A stretch of DNA of 39,714 nucleotides from Nitrospinia bacterium (lineage in GTDB: Bacteria; Nitrospinota; Nitrospinia; JACRGO01), in assembly GCA_029261755.1 (NCBI GenBank), contig JAJDAS010000078.1, positions 1-39,714 on the forward strand. The letters are read 5' to 3'. Below, piece after piece: positions 1 through 7,826 of this stretch; position 1 is the first letter of the stretch, and each line of letters starts with the position of its first letter. The notes under the pieces were generated by a model. That model was given only the letters and a program-made list of their open reading frames with translations. It was not told where the DNA came from and did no database searches. Both the position numbers and the translations under genes were made by a program.

Positions 1-1
1 G

Positions 2-2179
2 TCCCCTATGAAAATCGATAAAAATAGAATAGAAAAACTTCATAGAAAAATCTTTCCATTTTGGATGGACAAAAATATTGAAGCAGTCTGGAAAACAAAA
101 GTTGAAGCTGACTCCCAAGCTGTAAAGGTAATTGACCGTAAATTCTTCTTAATTCCCTGGGGCTTGATATCGCTTAATCCGGGAAGTCCCGGATTTGCTA
201 CAGTGGTTCGCAAAGGATTAAAAGGATTAAGGCAGGAAATAAAAGATAAATTAGCTGGAATTAAGAAAAAAACAAATTCGGCTGATGATTCAAAACAGCA
301 GAGTATTAGTAATCTTGAAGCAATGGAAATTGCACTTGATGCAGTGTCAGTTTATACAAAAGAACTCGCAAAGGAGATGGGTCGGCAAGCGAAAGATCCG
401 AAGATCGATAATATTAGAAAAGAGGAACTGAAAAATCTTTCCGAAATTTTGAAAAAAGTCCCTGATAAACCGGCTGAGACCCTTCATGAAGCTTTGCAGT
501 CTATGTGGATTATGTTTATTGGGATCGGGATGGATAGTATGAATGATAATATGTCCGTTGGCAGGCTTGACCAGATATTACAGCCTTATTTTGAAAGTGA
601 TATGAGCAAGAAAACTACCGCTCAGGAAAGGGAAGACTATATAAAATACGTTATTGAATTGGTAGGATGTTTCTTTATGAGATTAAACAGTCACGGAATC
701 TTAATTAATTCCAGACTGGCATGGCACGCGTCAGGCGCTCCAACTGCTACGGCTATTTGTGTTGGCGGCGTAACACCTGAAGGGGAAGATGGTGTTAATG
801 ATATGTCATATATTATCTTAAAAGTAACAGAGATGATGTGTTTGAATAATCCTGATATAGATGTACGTCATATGCCCGGCGTCAATAGTAGAATTTTTTT
901 GGAAAGAGTGATTGAGGTAAATTACATTACAAGCGGCACACCAGCAATTCATAATGACAAAGAAGTAATAAAAGGGTGGGCTGAAAATAATCCCCATTGG
1001 GATATAAAAGATATTAGAAACTGGGTTGCATGTGGGTGCACGGAACCTGTGATGCATGGAAAACATTTTGCAACATCCGGAGATTTAGATAGCAGCCTCG
1101 TGGTTCCTCTTGATATGGCATTGAATAACGGGAATCACCCAAAGTGGGAATTGACGGAAAGCAAGCCGTTAGGTCCACAAAAACCAGGCTTTGATGAGCG
1201 CGCTGAAGATTTGGGTTTTAGTGATTTTAAAGATTTTTATGGTTTTTTTAAAAAACAGTTTGAATTTATATTCGGTCTTGTTATTGACGGTGGATCACAT
1301 AAAATTTTGGAGGCCCAAAAGGAGGCATTAGCGGCACCGCTTTATTCTGCGCTTTTAGATGGATGCATCGAAAGTGCAACCGGAATGCTTCACGGGGGCG
1401 CAAAGTATAATACAGCCGGAGCCGCAATAATCGGGCTCTCCGATGTAATTGATTCTTTGTTGGTGATAAAACAGCTGGTCTTTGAAAAAAAGAAATTTAC
1501 ATTTAAAGATTTAAAAACAGCAATAGACAAAGACTTTGCCCCTAAAGACAAGGATCCAAAAAAATGTCAAGTAGATGGCAGAAAAATCTATGCTCTAATA
1601 AAGCACTCTGTTCCAAAATTCGGTTCAGGTAATGAAGAAGGCAGGAAAATGGCAGACAGGGTTACCCGTATGGTAGGGGATTTTTTACATTCACAAAAGA
1701 CAGGCAGGGGTGGAAAATTTATTGCCGGTTATAAATCAGCAAGCAATCATGTGGTATATGGAAGTGTTTCAGGTGCAGATGCATCGGGCAGGAGGAAAAA
1801 TCGGCCTTATACTCCCGGACTTACTCCCAGCCCCACAGCTACTAAAAATCTGCTGGATAATTTGATAGATGTTGCCAGCCTTGATTCAACCACATGCGAA
1901 AATAACTTCGCATTTAATGTGCGATTTTCCTTTTCTAAATGCAATACCTATAAGCAAAATATCGAGAGGATTACAGATTACATGGAAACATATTTTAATA
2001 GAGGAGGGATGCAAGCTCAACTAAATATGGTTAACAGCGATACTCTCATGGATGCTATGGCAAATCCTCAAGACTACCCCGACCTGATTGTAAGAATTTC
2101 CGGATATACCGTCTACTACACAGATCTGACTAGAGAAGCACAATTGGAAGTTTTAGGAAGGACGGAATTTGGAATCTAA
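2..2179 (+). CDS. Glycyl radical enzyme (pyruvate formate-lyase family), 5' end outside window
   Basis: This is an oxygen-sensitive radical enzyme of the PFL/glycerol-dehydratase superfamily; the substrate is not assigned. Numbering from the ATG at base 8, the glycyl radical residue is G699 in an ISGYTVYY context followed by the conserved ..QLEVLGRTEF tail. The active-site thiyl cysteine is C344 in ACGCTEP, so the loop carries the Cys-X-Glu pair (E346) seen in dehydratases, C-N lyases and arylacetate decarboxylases. The Cys-Gly spacing (355) matches the family. The cysteine lies about 90 residues earlier than in glycerol dehydratase, and the frame is open to the left edge, so the N-terminus is probably upstream and the ATG at 8 is internal. 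The sequence after the cysteine (VMHGKHFATSGDLDSS) does not match the choline- or glycerol-lyase signatures I know. The 3' end overlaps the activase gene by 11 bases. The gene is AT-rich. Family call is firm; substrate is unknown. Confidence 0.93.
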   Translation, partial: SPMKIDKNRIEKLHRKIFPFWMDKNIEAVWKTKVEADSQAVKVIDRKFFLIPWGLISLNPGSPGFATVVRKGLKGLRQEIKDKLAGIKKKTNSADDSKQQSISNLEAMEIALDAVSVYTKELAKEMGRQAKDPKIDNIRKEELKNLSEILKKVPDKPAETLHEALQSMWIMFIGIGMDSMNDNMSVGRLDQILQPYFESDMSKKTTAQEREDYIKYVIELVGCFFMRLNSHGILINSRLAWHASGAPTATAICVGGVTPEGEDGVNDMSYIILKVTEMMCLNNPDIDVRHMPGVNSRIFLERVIEVNYITSGTPAIHNDKEVIKGWAENNPHWDIKDIRNWVACGCTEPVMHGKHFATSGDLDSSLVVPLDMALNNGNHPKWELTESKPLGPQKPGFDERAEDLGFSDFKDFYGFFKKQFEFIFGLVIDGGSHKILEAQKEALAAPLYSALLDGCIESATGMLHGGAKYNTAGAAIIGLSDVIDSLLVIKQLVFEKKKFTFKDLKTAIDKDFAPKDKDPKKCQVDGRKIYALIKHSVPKFGSGNEEGRKMADRVTRMVGDFLHSQKTGRGGKFIAGYKSASNHVVYGSVSGADASGRRKNRPYTPGLTPSPTATKNLLDNLIDVASLDSTTCENNFAFNVRFSFSKCNTYKQNIERITDYMETYFNRGGMQAQLNMVNSDTLMDAMANPQDYPDLIVRISGYTVYYTDLTREAQLEVLGRTEFGI

Positions 2180-3089
2180 TCCAATAGTTTTTGATATAAA
2201 AGGGAACTCCCTTGAGGATGGACCGGGTATTCGCTCTGTTATATTCCTCAAGGGGTGCTCCCTTGATTGCGTCTGGTGCCATAACCCGGAAAGTCATAAA
2301 ACAGGCGCAGAGTTGATGTGGCAAAAAGAAAACTGTATTGATTGTGGAGATTGTATAAAAGTATGTCGGCAACATGCTATTTCGAGGGTTTTTCCATTTT
2401 TTGTAAACAGGCATAATTGCAAACAATGCTTTAAGTGCGTTGAAATTTGTCCTTCCGAAGCATTAAAACGTGTTGGGCAAGAGATCGATATTGATAGTCT
2501 CATTAATGAAATCATACCTTATAAACCTTATTTTCAAACATCAGGTGGCGGGGTAACCATTTCAGGTGGTGAACCCGCCCTGTTTGCGGAGTTTGTTTCC
2601 GATCTATTGATTAGATTTAAAAATGAGGGAATTCATACACTCATAGAGACTGCCGGACAGTTTAATTATGAAAAGTTTGAATCTTTGATCTTACCTTATG
2701 TCAATTCTATATTTTTTGACATAAAGCTAATAAATTCAGACGAACATAAAAAATTCTGCGGTATCGATAATAAAGAGATTCTAAATAATTTCATATCACT
2801 TTACCAATTGTCGAAGTCCGAAAAATTTAAACTTCTGCCGCGGACACCATTAATCCCAGGAATAACTGATACTAAAGAGAATATTCTAAATATTGTTAAG
2901 TTTTATAATAAACTTGGAGTAAAAAAGACTGCTTTTTTGACTAACAATCCAGTGTGGTTTAACAAAAAAGACAGTTTGGGGCAAAAAGAAGATTTTGCGG
3001 ATATTGAGCAGTTAAAAAAGTTTTATGATGAGGAGAAAAAAAAGGAGATTATAGGCTGTTTTACAGGAAACGGCATTGAGGTCGTTTGA
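2169..3089 (+). CDS. Glycyl radical enzyme activase (radical SAM, two extra Fe-S clusters)
   Basis: This enzyme should abstract hydrogen from the glycine of the upstream glycyl radical enzyme using S-adenosylmethionine. The radical-SAM motif CX3CX2C is at C30, C34 and C37 (GCSLDCVWC). It is followed by an 8Fe ferredoxin insert with C56/59/62/66 and C84/87/90/94, typical of activases for dehydratases, lyases and decarboxylases and absent from the simple PflA type. A GGGVTISGGEP segment follows. Length 306 aa is normal. The start appears to be TTG at 2169, because an AGGAAGGA Shine-Dalgarno sits about 7 bases upstream inside the end of the preceding gene. The 11-base overlap implies translational coupling with its substrate enzyme. 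No microcompartment gene is seen nearby, but the upstream side is cut off. Confidence 0.93.
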   Translation: MESNPIVFDIKGNSLEDGPGIRSVIFLKGCSLDCVWCHNPESHKTGAELMWQKENCIDCGDCIKVCRQHAISRVFPFFVNRHNCKQCFKCVEICPSEALKRVGQEIDIDSLINEIIPYKPYFQTSGGGVTISGGEPALFAEFVSDLLIRFKNEGIHTLIETAGQFNYEKFESLILPYVNSIFFDIKLINSDEHKKFCGIDNKEILNNFISLYQLSKSEKFKLLPRTPLIPGITDTKENILNIVKFYNKLGVKKTAFLTNNPVWFNKKDSLGQKEDFADIEQLKKFYDEEKKKEIIGCFTGNGIEVV

Positions 3090-3321
3090 AATCTACTCAG
3101 GTTAAGGGGGGCAATATTATTCAATACAAACGGAAATGGCCCTGAAATCTTTCCTAAACAAGATTGGGCAGTTCTTGAACCTAAACTAAGAAAAGAATAT
3201 AGTTTTCTCCTTTCGGAACATTGAGATACTCAGATAAAATGATGGAGAAGTATTTTAAGGTAATTTAAGGATGGAGATAAACTTTATACCGTTCTTTTTT
3301 TCTCTGAAGGTATGTTTTGAT
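3090..3321 (+). other. Intergenic stretch, possible coding remnant
   Basis: No full gene is seen here. One plus-strand frame stays open from about 3106 to the stop near 3225 and reads like protein (for example PEIFPKQDWAVLEPKLRKEY), but it has no start codon or Shine-Dalgarno and I recognise no family. It may be the tail of a deleted gene. The next feature is a broken gene, so this stretch looks like a decay zone. Confidence 0.25.
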
Positions 3322-3652
3322 ATGGATAATCTGACTATCGAGCAAACCAAATCCCCCCCCCCATCAACCTTGACGCCACCGCCCCCCGCCTGGAGATCAA
3401 GGGCGAATCCTACCCTGAGAACACCGCCAAATTCTATCATCCGGTTTTTTCTTGGCTTGACAATTTTATGAGGGAACTCGACGCGCAAGAGGTCACGGTG
3501 GAGGTGGAGGTAAGCTATTTTAATAGCAGCAGTTCAAAAATTTCATCAACTGGCGGCATCATGAAAATGATGGACTGGCCCAGGTGTATGGGGAAGAATT
3601 CGAAGAAGACCTGGAGAACGTAAATTTTAATTTGGTGGCGTTTTCGGATTAA
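3322..3652 (+). pseudogene. Broken SiaC/DUF1987-family gene
   Basis: The intact family encodes a small (about 125 aa) regulatory phosphoprotein; SiaC of Pseudomonas controls a diguanylate cyclase after phosphorylation by a partner kinase. The start MDNLTIEQTKS is in one frame. After a run of ten C bases (3353-3362) the homologous sequence continues in another frame as INLDATAPRLEIKGESYPEN, then EVTVEVEVSYFNSSSSKI. After a deletion of roughly 25 codons the family tail resumes in a third frame as INWRHHENDGLAQVYGEEF and ends FNLVAFSD at 3652. Restoring one C would repair the first shift, but not the internal deletion, so this is a real pseudogene and not just a sequencing slip. Recognition rests on remembered family signatures (GESYPEN, YFNSSSSK, YGEEFEEDL). 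Confidence 0.75.
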
Positions 3653-3657
3653 TAAAA

Positions 3658-3831
3658 TCATTTTTGCCTTCTAAGATCCACAAGGCTGAATTCGGTGTTA
3701 TTGAGATGACACGAATGTCCAACGATTTTTCTTTCAACATCACATAAGTGGACGATAATCTCTCCTTCTTTTTCATTAAAGTATTCTTTTAGGCTGAGCG
3801 GGAAATTCCAGTTTACCCCAGCCCTTCCCAT
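3658..3831 (-). CDS. Small unrecognised ORF (57 aa)
   Basis: A minus-strand frame opens with ATG at 3831 (MGRAGVNWNFPLSLKEYF) and ends at a TGA ending at 3658. Its composition is protein-like and acidic (NEKEGEIIVHLCDVERK), but there is no clear Shine-Dalgarno and I recognise no family. It lies between two decayed genes, so it may be a remnant or chance frame. Confidence 0.25.
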   Translation of the reverse strand: MGRAGVNWNFPLSLKEYFNEKEGEIIVHLCDVERKIVGHSCHLNNTEFSLVDLRRQK

Positions 3832-3860
3832 TAGTTTCTCAAACTATTTTCAGATTAACT

Positions 3861-4385
3861 ATGAACGAAGATAGCATTTTCACCAAAGAACGGAAAGTTG
3901 TTGACAAGGGCTCCAAAGTCATGGAATGCGAGCGCTTCTTGGCTCAAGTGATTGACAATCTTCTCACCAACGCCTCCAAATTTCCCCAACCAAACACCGC
4001 CATATTCGTTACCCTTGAAACTCAAAATCAAACGGTCCGGATTTCGGTGCGGGACGAGGAGCCGGGCATACCTCAGGAGGATTTAGGCAAACTCTTTGGC
4101 ACATTTCAGAGGCTCACCGCTCAACCAACAGGGGGAGAGAAAAGCACGGGCTTGGGGCTATCCATAGTGAAAAAAATCGTAGACGCCCACCAAGGCAAAA
4201 TTAAAGTGGACAGCGAGGTTGCAAAAGGAACCACTTTCACGGTGTTCATCCTTTATAGGCAAACGCTTAGAAATGCGGGGTATCTGTTGATTGGTTTGCT
4301 GTTTGTTATGCTATCCTTACTTCGCCTTCCAGCCAGCAATAGAATACGCTCATTGAGAAATCAGGCTACTATCGAGTGCCTATAA
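3861..4385 (+). pseudogene. Isolated histidine-kinase ATPase (CA) domain, probably truncated
   Basis: Only the ATP-binding domain of a histidine kinase is present. The N box is DNLLTNASKF, the G1 box is DEEPGIP, the F box is KLFGTFQRL and the G2 box is GLGLSIVKKIVDAHQGKI. The canonical G1 motif is DxGxG; here the first glycine is glutamate, which should weaken ATP binding. There is no DHp/H-box domain before it, and the first ~25 residues look like the tail of a linker. The last ~40 residues after TFTVFI (YRQTLRNAGYLLIG..) resemble no kinase and are probably read-through into unrelated sequence. The simplest reading is a degenerated kinase fragment. The alternative is a stand-alone CA domain serving the REC-DHp protein encoded 217 bases downstream. 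Confidence 0.6.
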
Positions 4386-4601
4386 TGATTACGCTTCTTT
4401 TGAACAGCAATTAGATGTTTTTGGCTTGCTCCTGGCTTTCTATTTTCTCTTTCTCATTACCGGGTGCTACTGAAATATTTAGTGGCTTCTTATGTTGTCC
4501 CTCCCGAAAAGCTTCTTCCACTTCAAAAGAAGAAAAATCATGGTCAATTACATTGAATTTTGATAGGATAAATATAGAATCAAAAAAAAATCCAAGGGTG
4601 G

Positions 4602-5264
4602 TTGAAAATGCCGGGAACTGGGGACGCAAAAATATTGCTGGTGGATGATTCTATCGGCATGTCTGATATCGCCAAAAAGGTGTTTAAATTGGCGGGCCAC
4701 GAAATTGATACGGTGGATAACGGACGCGATGGCGTGGACATGATAGAAAAAGGTGATTACGACCTGGTGTTGCTCGATATCAGAATGCCGGGTATGGACG
4801 GCTTTGAAGTCTTCCAACGGCTGCGGTCCCAGGAAAAAACCAAGCTCTTACCGGAAATCATTTTTTTCAGCGATTATGAAAATATGGAGAAGGAAGGGCT
4901 CCAATATGGTCCAAGCGACTTCATTACCAAATCACATGTCACCGAACACCCCGATGAGTTTATGGCCAGAATAGAGGCTCATTTGAAGATAGCCGACCTC
5001 ATGCGCAAGTGTATCGACCTGGAAAAGTTGAAAATTTTGAAGGCCACGGTGATGTCGGTGGACCATGAAATTCGAAATCCTCTCCTCTCCATCGGGCTTA
5101 TTATGGAAAAGATGAAGGATTGTCCCAACTGCTCCACCTGGTATGACAGGGGAAAGCAGAGTGTTCAAAGGATCATTGACGCCCTGGAAAAGATGTCGAA
5201 AACGCAGGAGACGACCACCACGGACTTCAAGGGGCAGGAAATTATTGAACCAAATGATGAATAA
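4602..5264 (+). CDS. Receiver domain fused to a DHp-like helical hairpin, no ATPase domain
   Basis: Residues ~8-128 form a receiver domain with the acidic pair D15/D16 (LLVDDS), phospho-acceptor D59 (LVLLDIRMPGMDG) and a lysine in DFITKS. Residues ~140-200 look like a histidine-kinase dimerisation domain: the H box is VDHEIRNPLLSIGL with H155, followed by a second helix ending RIIDALEKM. The protein stops there, so the CA domain found in true kinases is missing. It could be a phosphotransfer protein, a dominant regulator or the partner of a separate CA subunit. The start is TTG 4602 or ATG 4608; an AAGGGTGG element at 4594-4601 fits either. The last codons overlap the next gene. Confidence 0.75.
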   Translation: MKMPGTGDAKILLVDDSIGMSDIAKKVFKLAGHEIDTVDNGRDGVDMIEKGDYDLVLLDIRMPGMDGFEVFQRLRSQEKTKLLPEIIFFSDYENMEKEGLQYGPSDFITKSHVTEHPDEFMARIEAHLKIADLMRKCIDLEKLKILKATVMSVDHEIRNPLLSIGLIMEKMKDCPNCSTWYDRGKQSVQRIIDALEKMSKTQETTTTDFKGQEIIEPNDE

Positions 5265-6159
5265 AAGAGTTTTGCCCTTCCTGATCATTTTCCTGTTTTT
5301 CCCTGTTTCTTCCTCGTACGCTTCTTGGAACCATTATGGACAACATTGCGAAGATGCGGAAGAAGCAAGAAAACTTTCCGCCCTTGGTCCCATTCTTGGC
5401 CTGGGGGCTTCGGTGTCCCACGGACTCTTAGCCAAATCTTTTCCGGAGGTTGTGGCAAACCGCATGTGCCTGAAAAGCGGAGAGGGCTATTATTCTCATT
5501 ATAAATTTTTTTCACGAGACCACAAAGATACCTTCAAGTTTATGAAAAAAATCTATAAAGAGCATAAACCCAAACTGGTCATCGCTCTGGATTATCTCTA
5601 CCACCACTTCAAAAAATATAAGTTCGACGAGAAAAAAAGAAAATTCTTGGACGTGATGTTGGAGCACCTGGCTCTAGATTGCAAAAACAAAGATGTGGAT
5701 TGCTCCGAGGATGGAGAGTTCGCTTTTGTAGAGAAAGAATATTATCGGCCAGTGATCCTGTTGTCGGATGTCTACTATGACCGCCTGGTGGATTGCTCAA
5801 AGAAAAAACCGAGACCGGAAAAATATGAACAATGTATCAGTGAAAACATCAAGATGAACGCATATTTGAGAGAAAAGGTTAAGGAATATCCCAATATCTA
5901 CCTGATGCCGGGCAAAATAATTTTTCAATCCATCAACGAAGGGTCTCAAACCCTGGAGTACAATATCAACGGCATCAAAACTACATTCAGCAAAAGTACT
6001 CTAACCTGGGACGGGTTCCACCCCTGGACCAATCCGGGAGTATCCGTCTTTTCCAATTATGTGATACAGAAGTTGAATGAACTCATCGAAAGTGGAGTGA
6101 TTCAATCGGACACAAAAATCCCCTTCTTGGAAATTGATGAGGAGTACCTCACCCCATAG
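5254..6159 (+). CDS. Secreted SGNH/GDSL-hydrolase-like protein
   Basis: The protein begins MMNKRVLPFLIIFLFFPVSS followed by SYAS, a clear Sec signal peptide with likely cleavage after A. I chose ATG 5254 (or 5257) because the longer upstream extension is only the out-of-frame end of the preceding gene. Near the N-terminus, LGLGASVSHGLLAKSFPEV resembles block I of SGNH hydrolases with a candidate nucleophilic serine. Near the C-terminus, WDGFHPWTNPG resembles block V, which supplies the catalytic Asp and His. This suggests a periplasmic esterase/acyl-hydrolase fold; substrate unknown. Several cysteines may form disulfides. The gene overlaps the receiver-DHp gene by 8-11 bases, implying co-expression. 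Confidence 0.7.
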   Translation: MMNKRVLPFLIIFLFFPVSSSYASWNHYGQHCEDAEEARKLSALGPILGLGASVSHGLLAKSFPEVVANRMCLKSGEGYYSHYKFFSRDHKDTFKFMKKIYKEHKPKLVIALDYLYHHFKKYKFDEKKRKFLDVMLEHLALDCKNKDVDCSEDGEFAFVEKEYYRPVILLSDVYYDRLVDCSKKKPRPEKYEQCISENIKMNAYLREKVKEYPNIYLMPGKIIFQSINEGSQTLEYNINGIKTTFSKSTLTWDGFHPWTNPGVSVFSNYVIQKLNELIESGVIQSDTKIPFLEIDEEYLTP

Positions 6160-6211
6160 TGCGGTTTCTAAAAAGTTTGTAACTACTCAGGCACAGAGGC
6201 AGAAGGCAAAA

Positions 6212-6250
6212 AGACAAAAAAAAACTTTTTGAACCACTAATTTTTCGAAG
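6212..6250. repeat. Dispersed AACCACTAA intergenic repeat copy
   Basis: The 274-base gap between the SGNH-like and PilZ genes holds no gene. Its segment AGACA-A-tract-CTTTTTGAACCACTAATTTTT closely resembles the segment at 37541-37583 and the start of the hairpin repeat at 34402-34446. Confidence 0.5.
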
Positions 6251-6433
6251 TTGTTCACCTTCTTCACCGTGGGGATTGGAGTTTTCTTCGGTTTTTATCC
6301 CGCCCGCAAGGCGGCGGCGCTGAGCCCCACCAAAGCTCTGTGATACGAATAGATGGACTTTCAACGATGTTGAAGTTAAAATAGCGTTTCCATTGCCCAA
6401 ACTTTTAATCCTCTATTAATCAAAAGGGAAAAA

Positions 6434-7186
6434 ATGCGAAAGATATTGATCATCCACGAATCCCGAACCCTTCGTATACTGTTAAAAAGATATATAGCGT
6501 CCGACCTGAGCGAATTTGAGGTTTGCGAAGCGGCCTCCGGAGAAGAAGGTATTCAGATGCTTCAACATGAAAAAGTGGAAGCAATCATTTCCGGAAACAA
6601 GATGCAGAGTATGGATGGACCGGCTATAAAAAGAATTGTTCATGAACTTCCAGCTCACCATGAGACTCCCTTCATCGTTGTCACCTCTTCCAAAAAAGAG
6701 GATGAGTTGGTGGAGTTGTTAAAGGAAGGTATTGAGCATTTCCTTATATCACCCTTTACCAGTAAGGAGCTTGGCACCAAGATCAATGCTGTTTGCGATC
6801 CAAGAAAGTGGAGGGCACAAGAAAGGATCAGCGTTCCCGGAACCAAGGCCATTCTCCATTTTGGCGAAAAAAGTGTCCCGGCACAGGTGGTGAATATCAG
6901 CCAGGGGGGTATCCTTTTTGATTTGGACTATTCGGAAGAGCACGGCAATCTTTTGAAAAACATTTTCATTTCGGTCCTGTTCCCGGCGGAGTATGCCAGC
7001 GTGGAGTTATTGAGCTTGCGGTGCAAATTCCACCGATTGAACATGTTGACCTGCGACAAAGAGCATAACCCTGAAAAAATCCGTATAGGTTTGCAGTTTG
7101 TAGATGTCTCCGAGATAAACCTTAAGGCCATCGCAGCAATTTTTGAACAGGCCCGTGGGGAGTTGGAAAAATTGGCTGTGGATTAA
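6434..7186 (+). CDS. Degenerate receiver domain with C-terminal PilZ (c-di-GMP-binding) domain
   Basis: Residues 1-120 have a receiver fold pattern but have lost every catalytic residue: HES replaces the acidic pair, G54 stands where the phospho-aspartate should be (AIISGNKMQSMDG), and SPF replaces the conserved KPF. It is therefore a pseudo-receiver. Residues ~123-245 form a PilZ domain with RxxxR (R127-R131, WRAQER) and NxSxxG (NISQGG, N154-G159), the c-di-GMP-binding motifs. The protein is 250 aa and likely soluble. AAAAGGG just upstream of the ATG provides a ribosome site. The protein probably senses c-di-GMP and not phosphorylation; the output partner is unknown. Confidence 0.88.
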   Translation: MRKILIIHESRTLRILLKRYIASDLSEFEVCEAASGEEGIQMLQHEKVEAIISGNKMQSMDGPAIKRIVHELPAHHETPFIVVTSSKKEDELVELLKEGIEHFLISPFTSKELGTKINAVCDPRKWRAQERISVPGTKAILHFGEKSVPAQVVNISQGGILFDLDYSEEHGNLLKNIFISVLFPAEYASVELLSLRCKFHRLNMLTCDKEHNPEKIRIGLQFVDVSEINLKAIAAIFEQARGELEKLAVD

Positions 7187-7224
7187 GAAAAGGGCAACTA
7201 CCTTTCAATTGAAATTTACTATTC

Positions 7225-7253
7225 TTGACAACCCTCCACCCCCATGATATTTT
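7225..7253 (+). promoter_or_regulatory. Sigma70-type promoter, extended -10
   Basis: A perfect -35 TTGACA (7225-7230), a 17-base spacer and TATTTT (7248-7253) preceded by TGA form an extended -10. The predicted start lies just before the AAGGAGA ribosome site of the DUF1640-like gene. Confidence 0.65.
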
Positions 7254-7272
7254 TATTCCAAGGAGATTAACC

Positions 7273-7524
7273 ATGGGGCAAGCAATAGCATTCGATACCC
7301 ACGCATATGTGAAGAAACTAATAGCTGTGGGCTTCACGGAAGAACAGGCCGAAGTCCAGGCAGAGACCCTGGCCAGTTTGATCGACGACCGCCTTGCCAC
7401 CAAACAAGACATAGCTGAGGTGAAGCGAGATATAAAAGAGATGGAACTTCGACTTACCGTCAAGCTTGGCGCTATTGGCGCCACCTGTATTATCATCGTT
7501 GCCGCCCTCGTTAAACTTTTGTAG
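7273..7524 (+). CDS. Small coiled-coil membrane protein, DUF1640-like
   Basis: The 83-residue protein has a soluble N-terminal part (FDTHAYVKKLIAVGFTEEQAE), a predicted coiled coil (LATKQDIAEVKRDIKEMELR) and one C-terminal membrane segment (LGAIGATCIIIVAALVKLL). This layout matches the DUF1640/CCDC90-like family, common as small bacterial membrane-anchored coiled coils of unknown function. The ATG at 7273 is chosen because AAGGAGA at 7259-7265 is an excellent Shine-Dalgarno. It has its own consensus-like promoter, so it is probably monocistronic. Confidence 0.75.
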   Translation: MGQAIAFDTHAYVKKLIAVGFTEEQAEVQAETLASLIDDRLATKQDIAEVKRDIKEMELRLTVKLGAIGATCIIIVAALVKLL

Positions 7525-7692
7525 TTCGTCGTAAAGAACCATTATTCGCTCCGCTGTCATTTGCACTCGCCGTTTTTGTTATTAGCTTCACTTCACCCCT
7601 CGTCATTTTTCTTCCTACTGTCTTTCACCATCTGCCTTTTGCTTTACCCTTGTTACTCGTCACTATGGGCTTACTGTCTTCTGCTTTTTTTG

Positions 7693-7720
7693 TTGACATC
7701 CATGTTGTATATATTATAAT
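7693..7720 (+). promoter_or_regulatory. Consensus sigma70 promoter upstream of the RND exporter
   Basis: TTGACA (7693-7698), a 16-base spacer and TATAAT (7715-7720) are both perfect hexamers. A second TATAAT overlaps at 7723-7728 inside an alternating AT run. The remaining bases of the 302-base gap 7525-7826 hold no gene. The predicted leader to the exporter ATG is roughly 100 bases. Confidence 0.75.
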
Positions 7721-7826
7721 ATTATAATATATTTATCTGGGCAAGAGTTTGAGCCAAATATTTCATTGATAAATGCCCATCTTTAGTCGATAATAAAGCC
7801 GCCTCCACCCCTAACCACAAAAAGCC

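Noticed and set aside
3271-3471. Plus-strand frame of 66 codons over the SiaC remnant
   Set aside because: It mixes the true start of the broken gene with out-of-frame proline codons from the C run; replaced by the pseudogene call.
4411-4629. Minus-strand frame of 72 codons between the CA-domain and REC-DHp genes
   Set aside because: Its only ATG lies inside the REC-DHp gene, and although its end reads like protein I found no start or family; a remnant at best.
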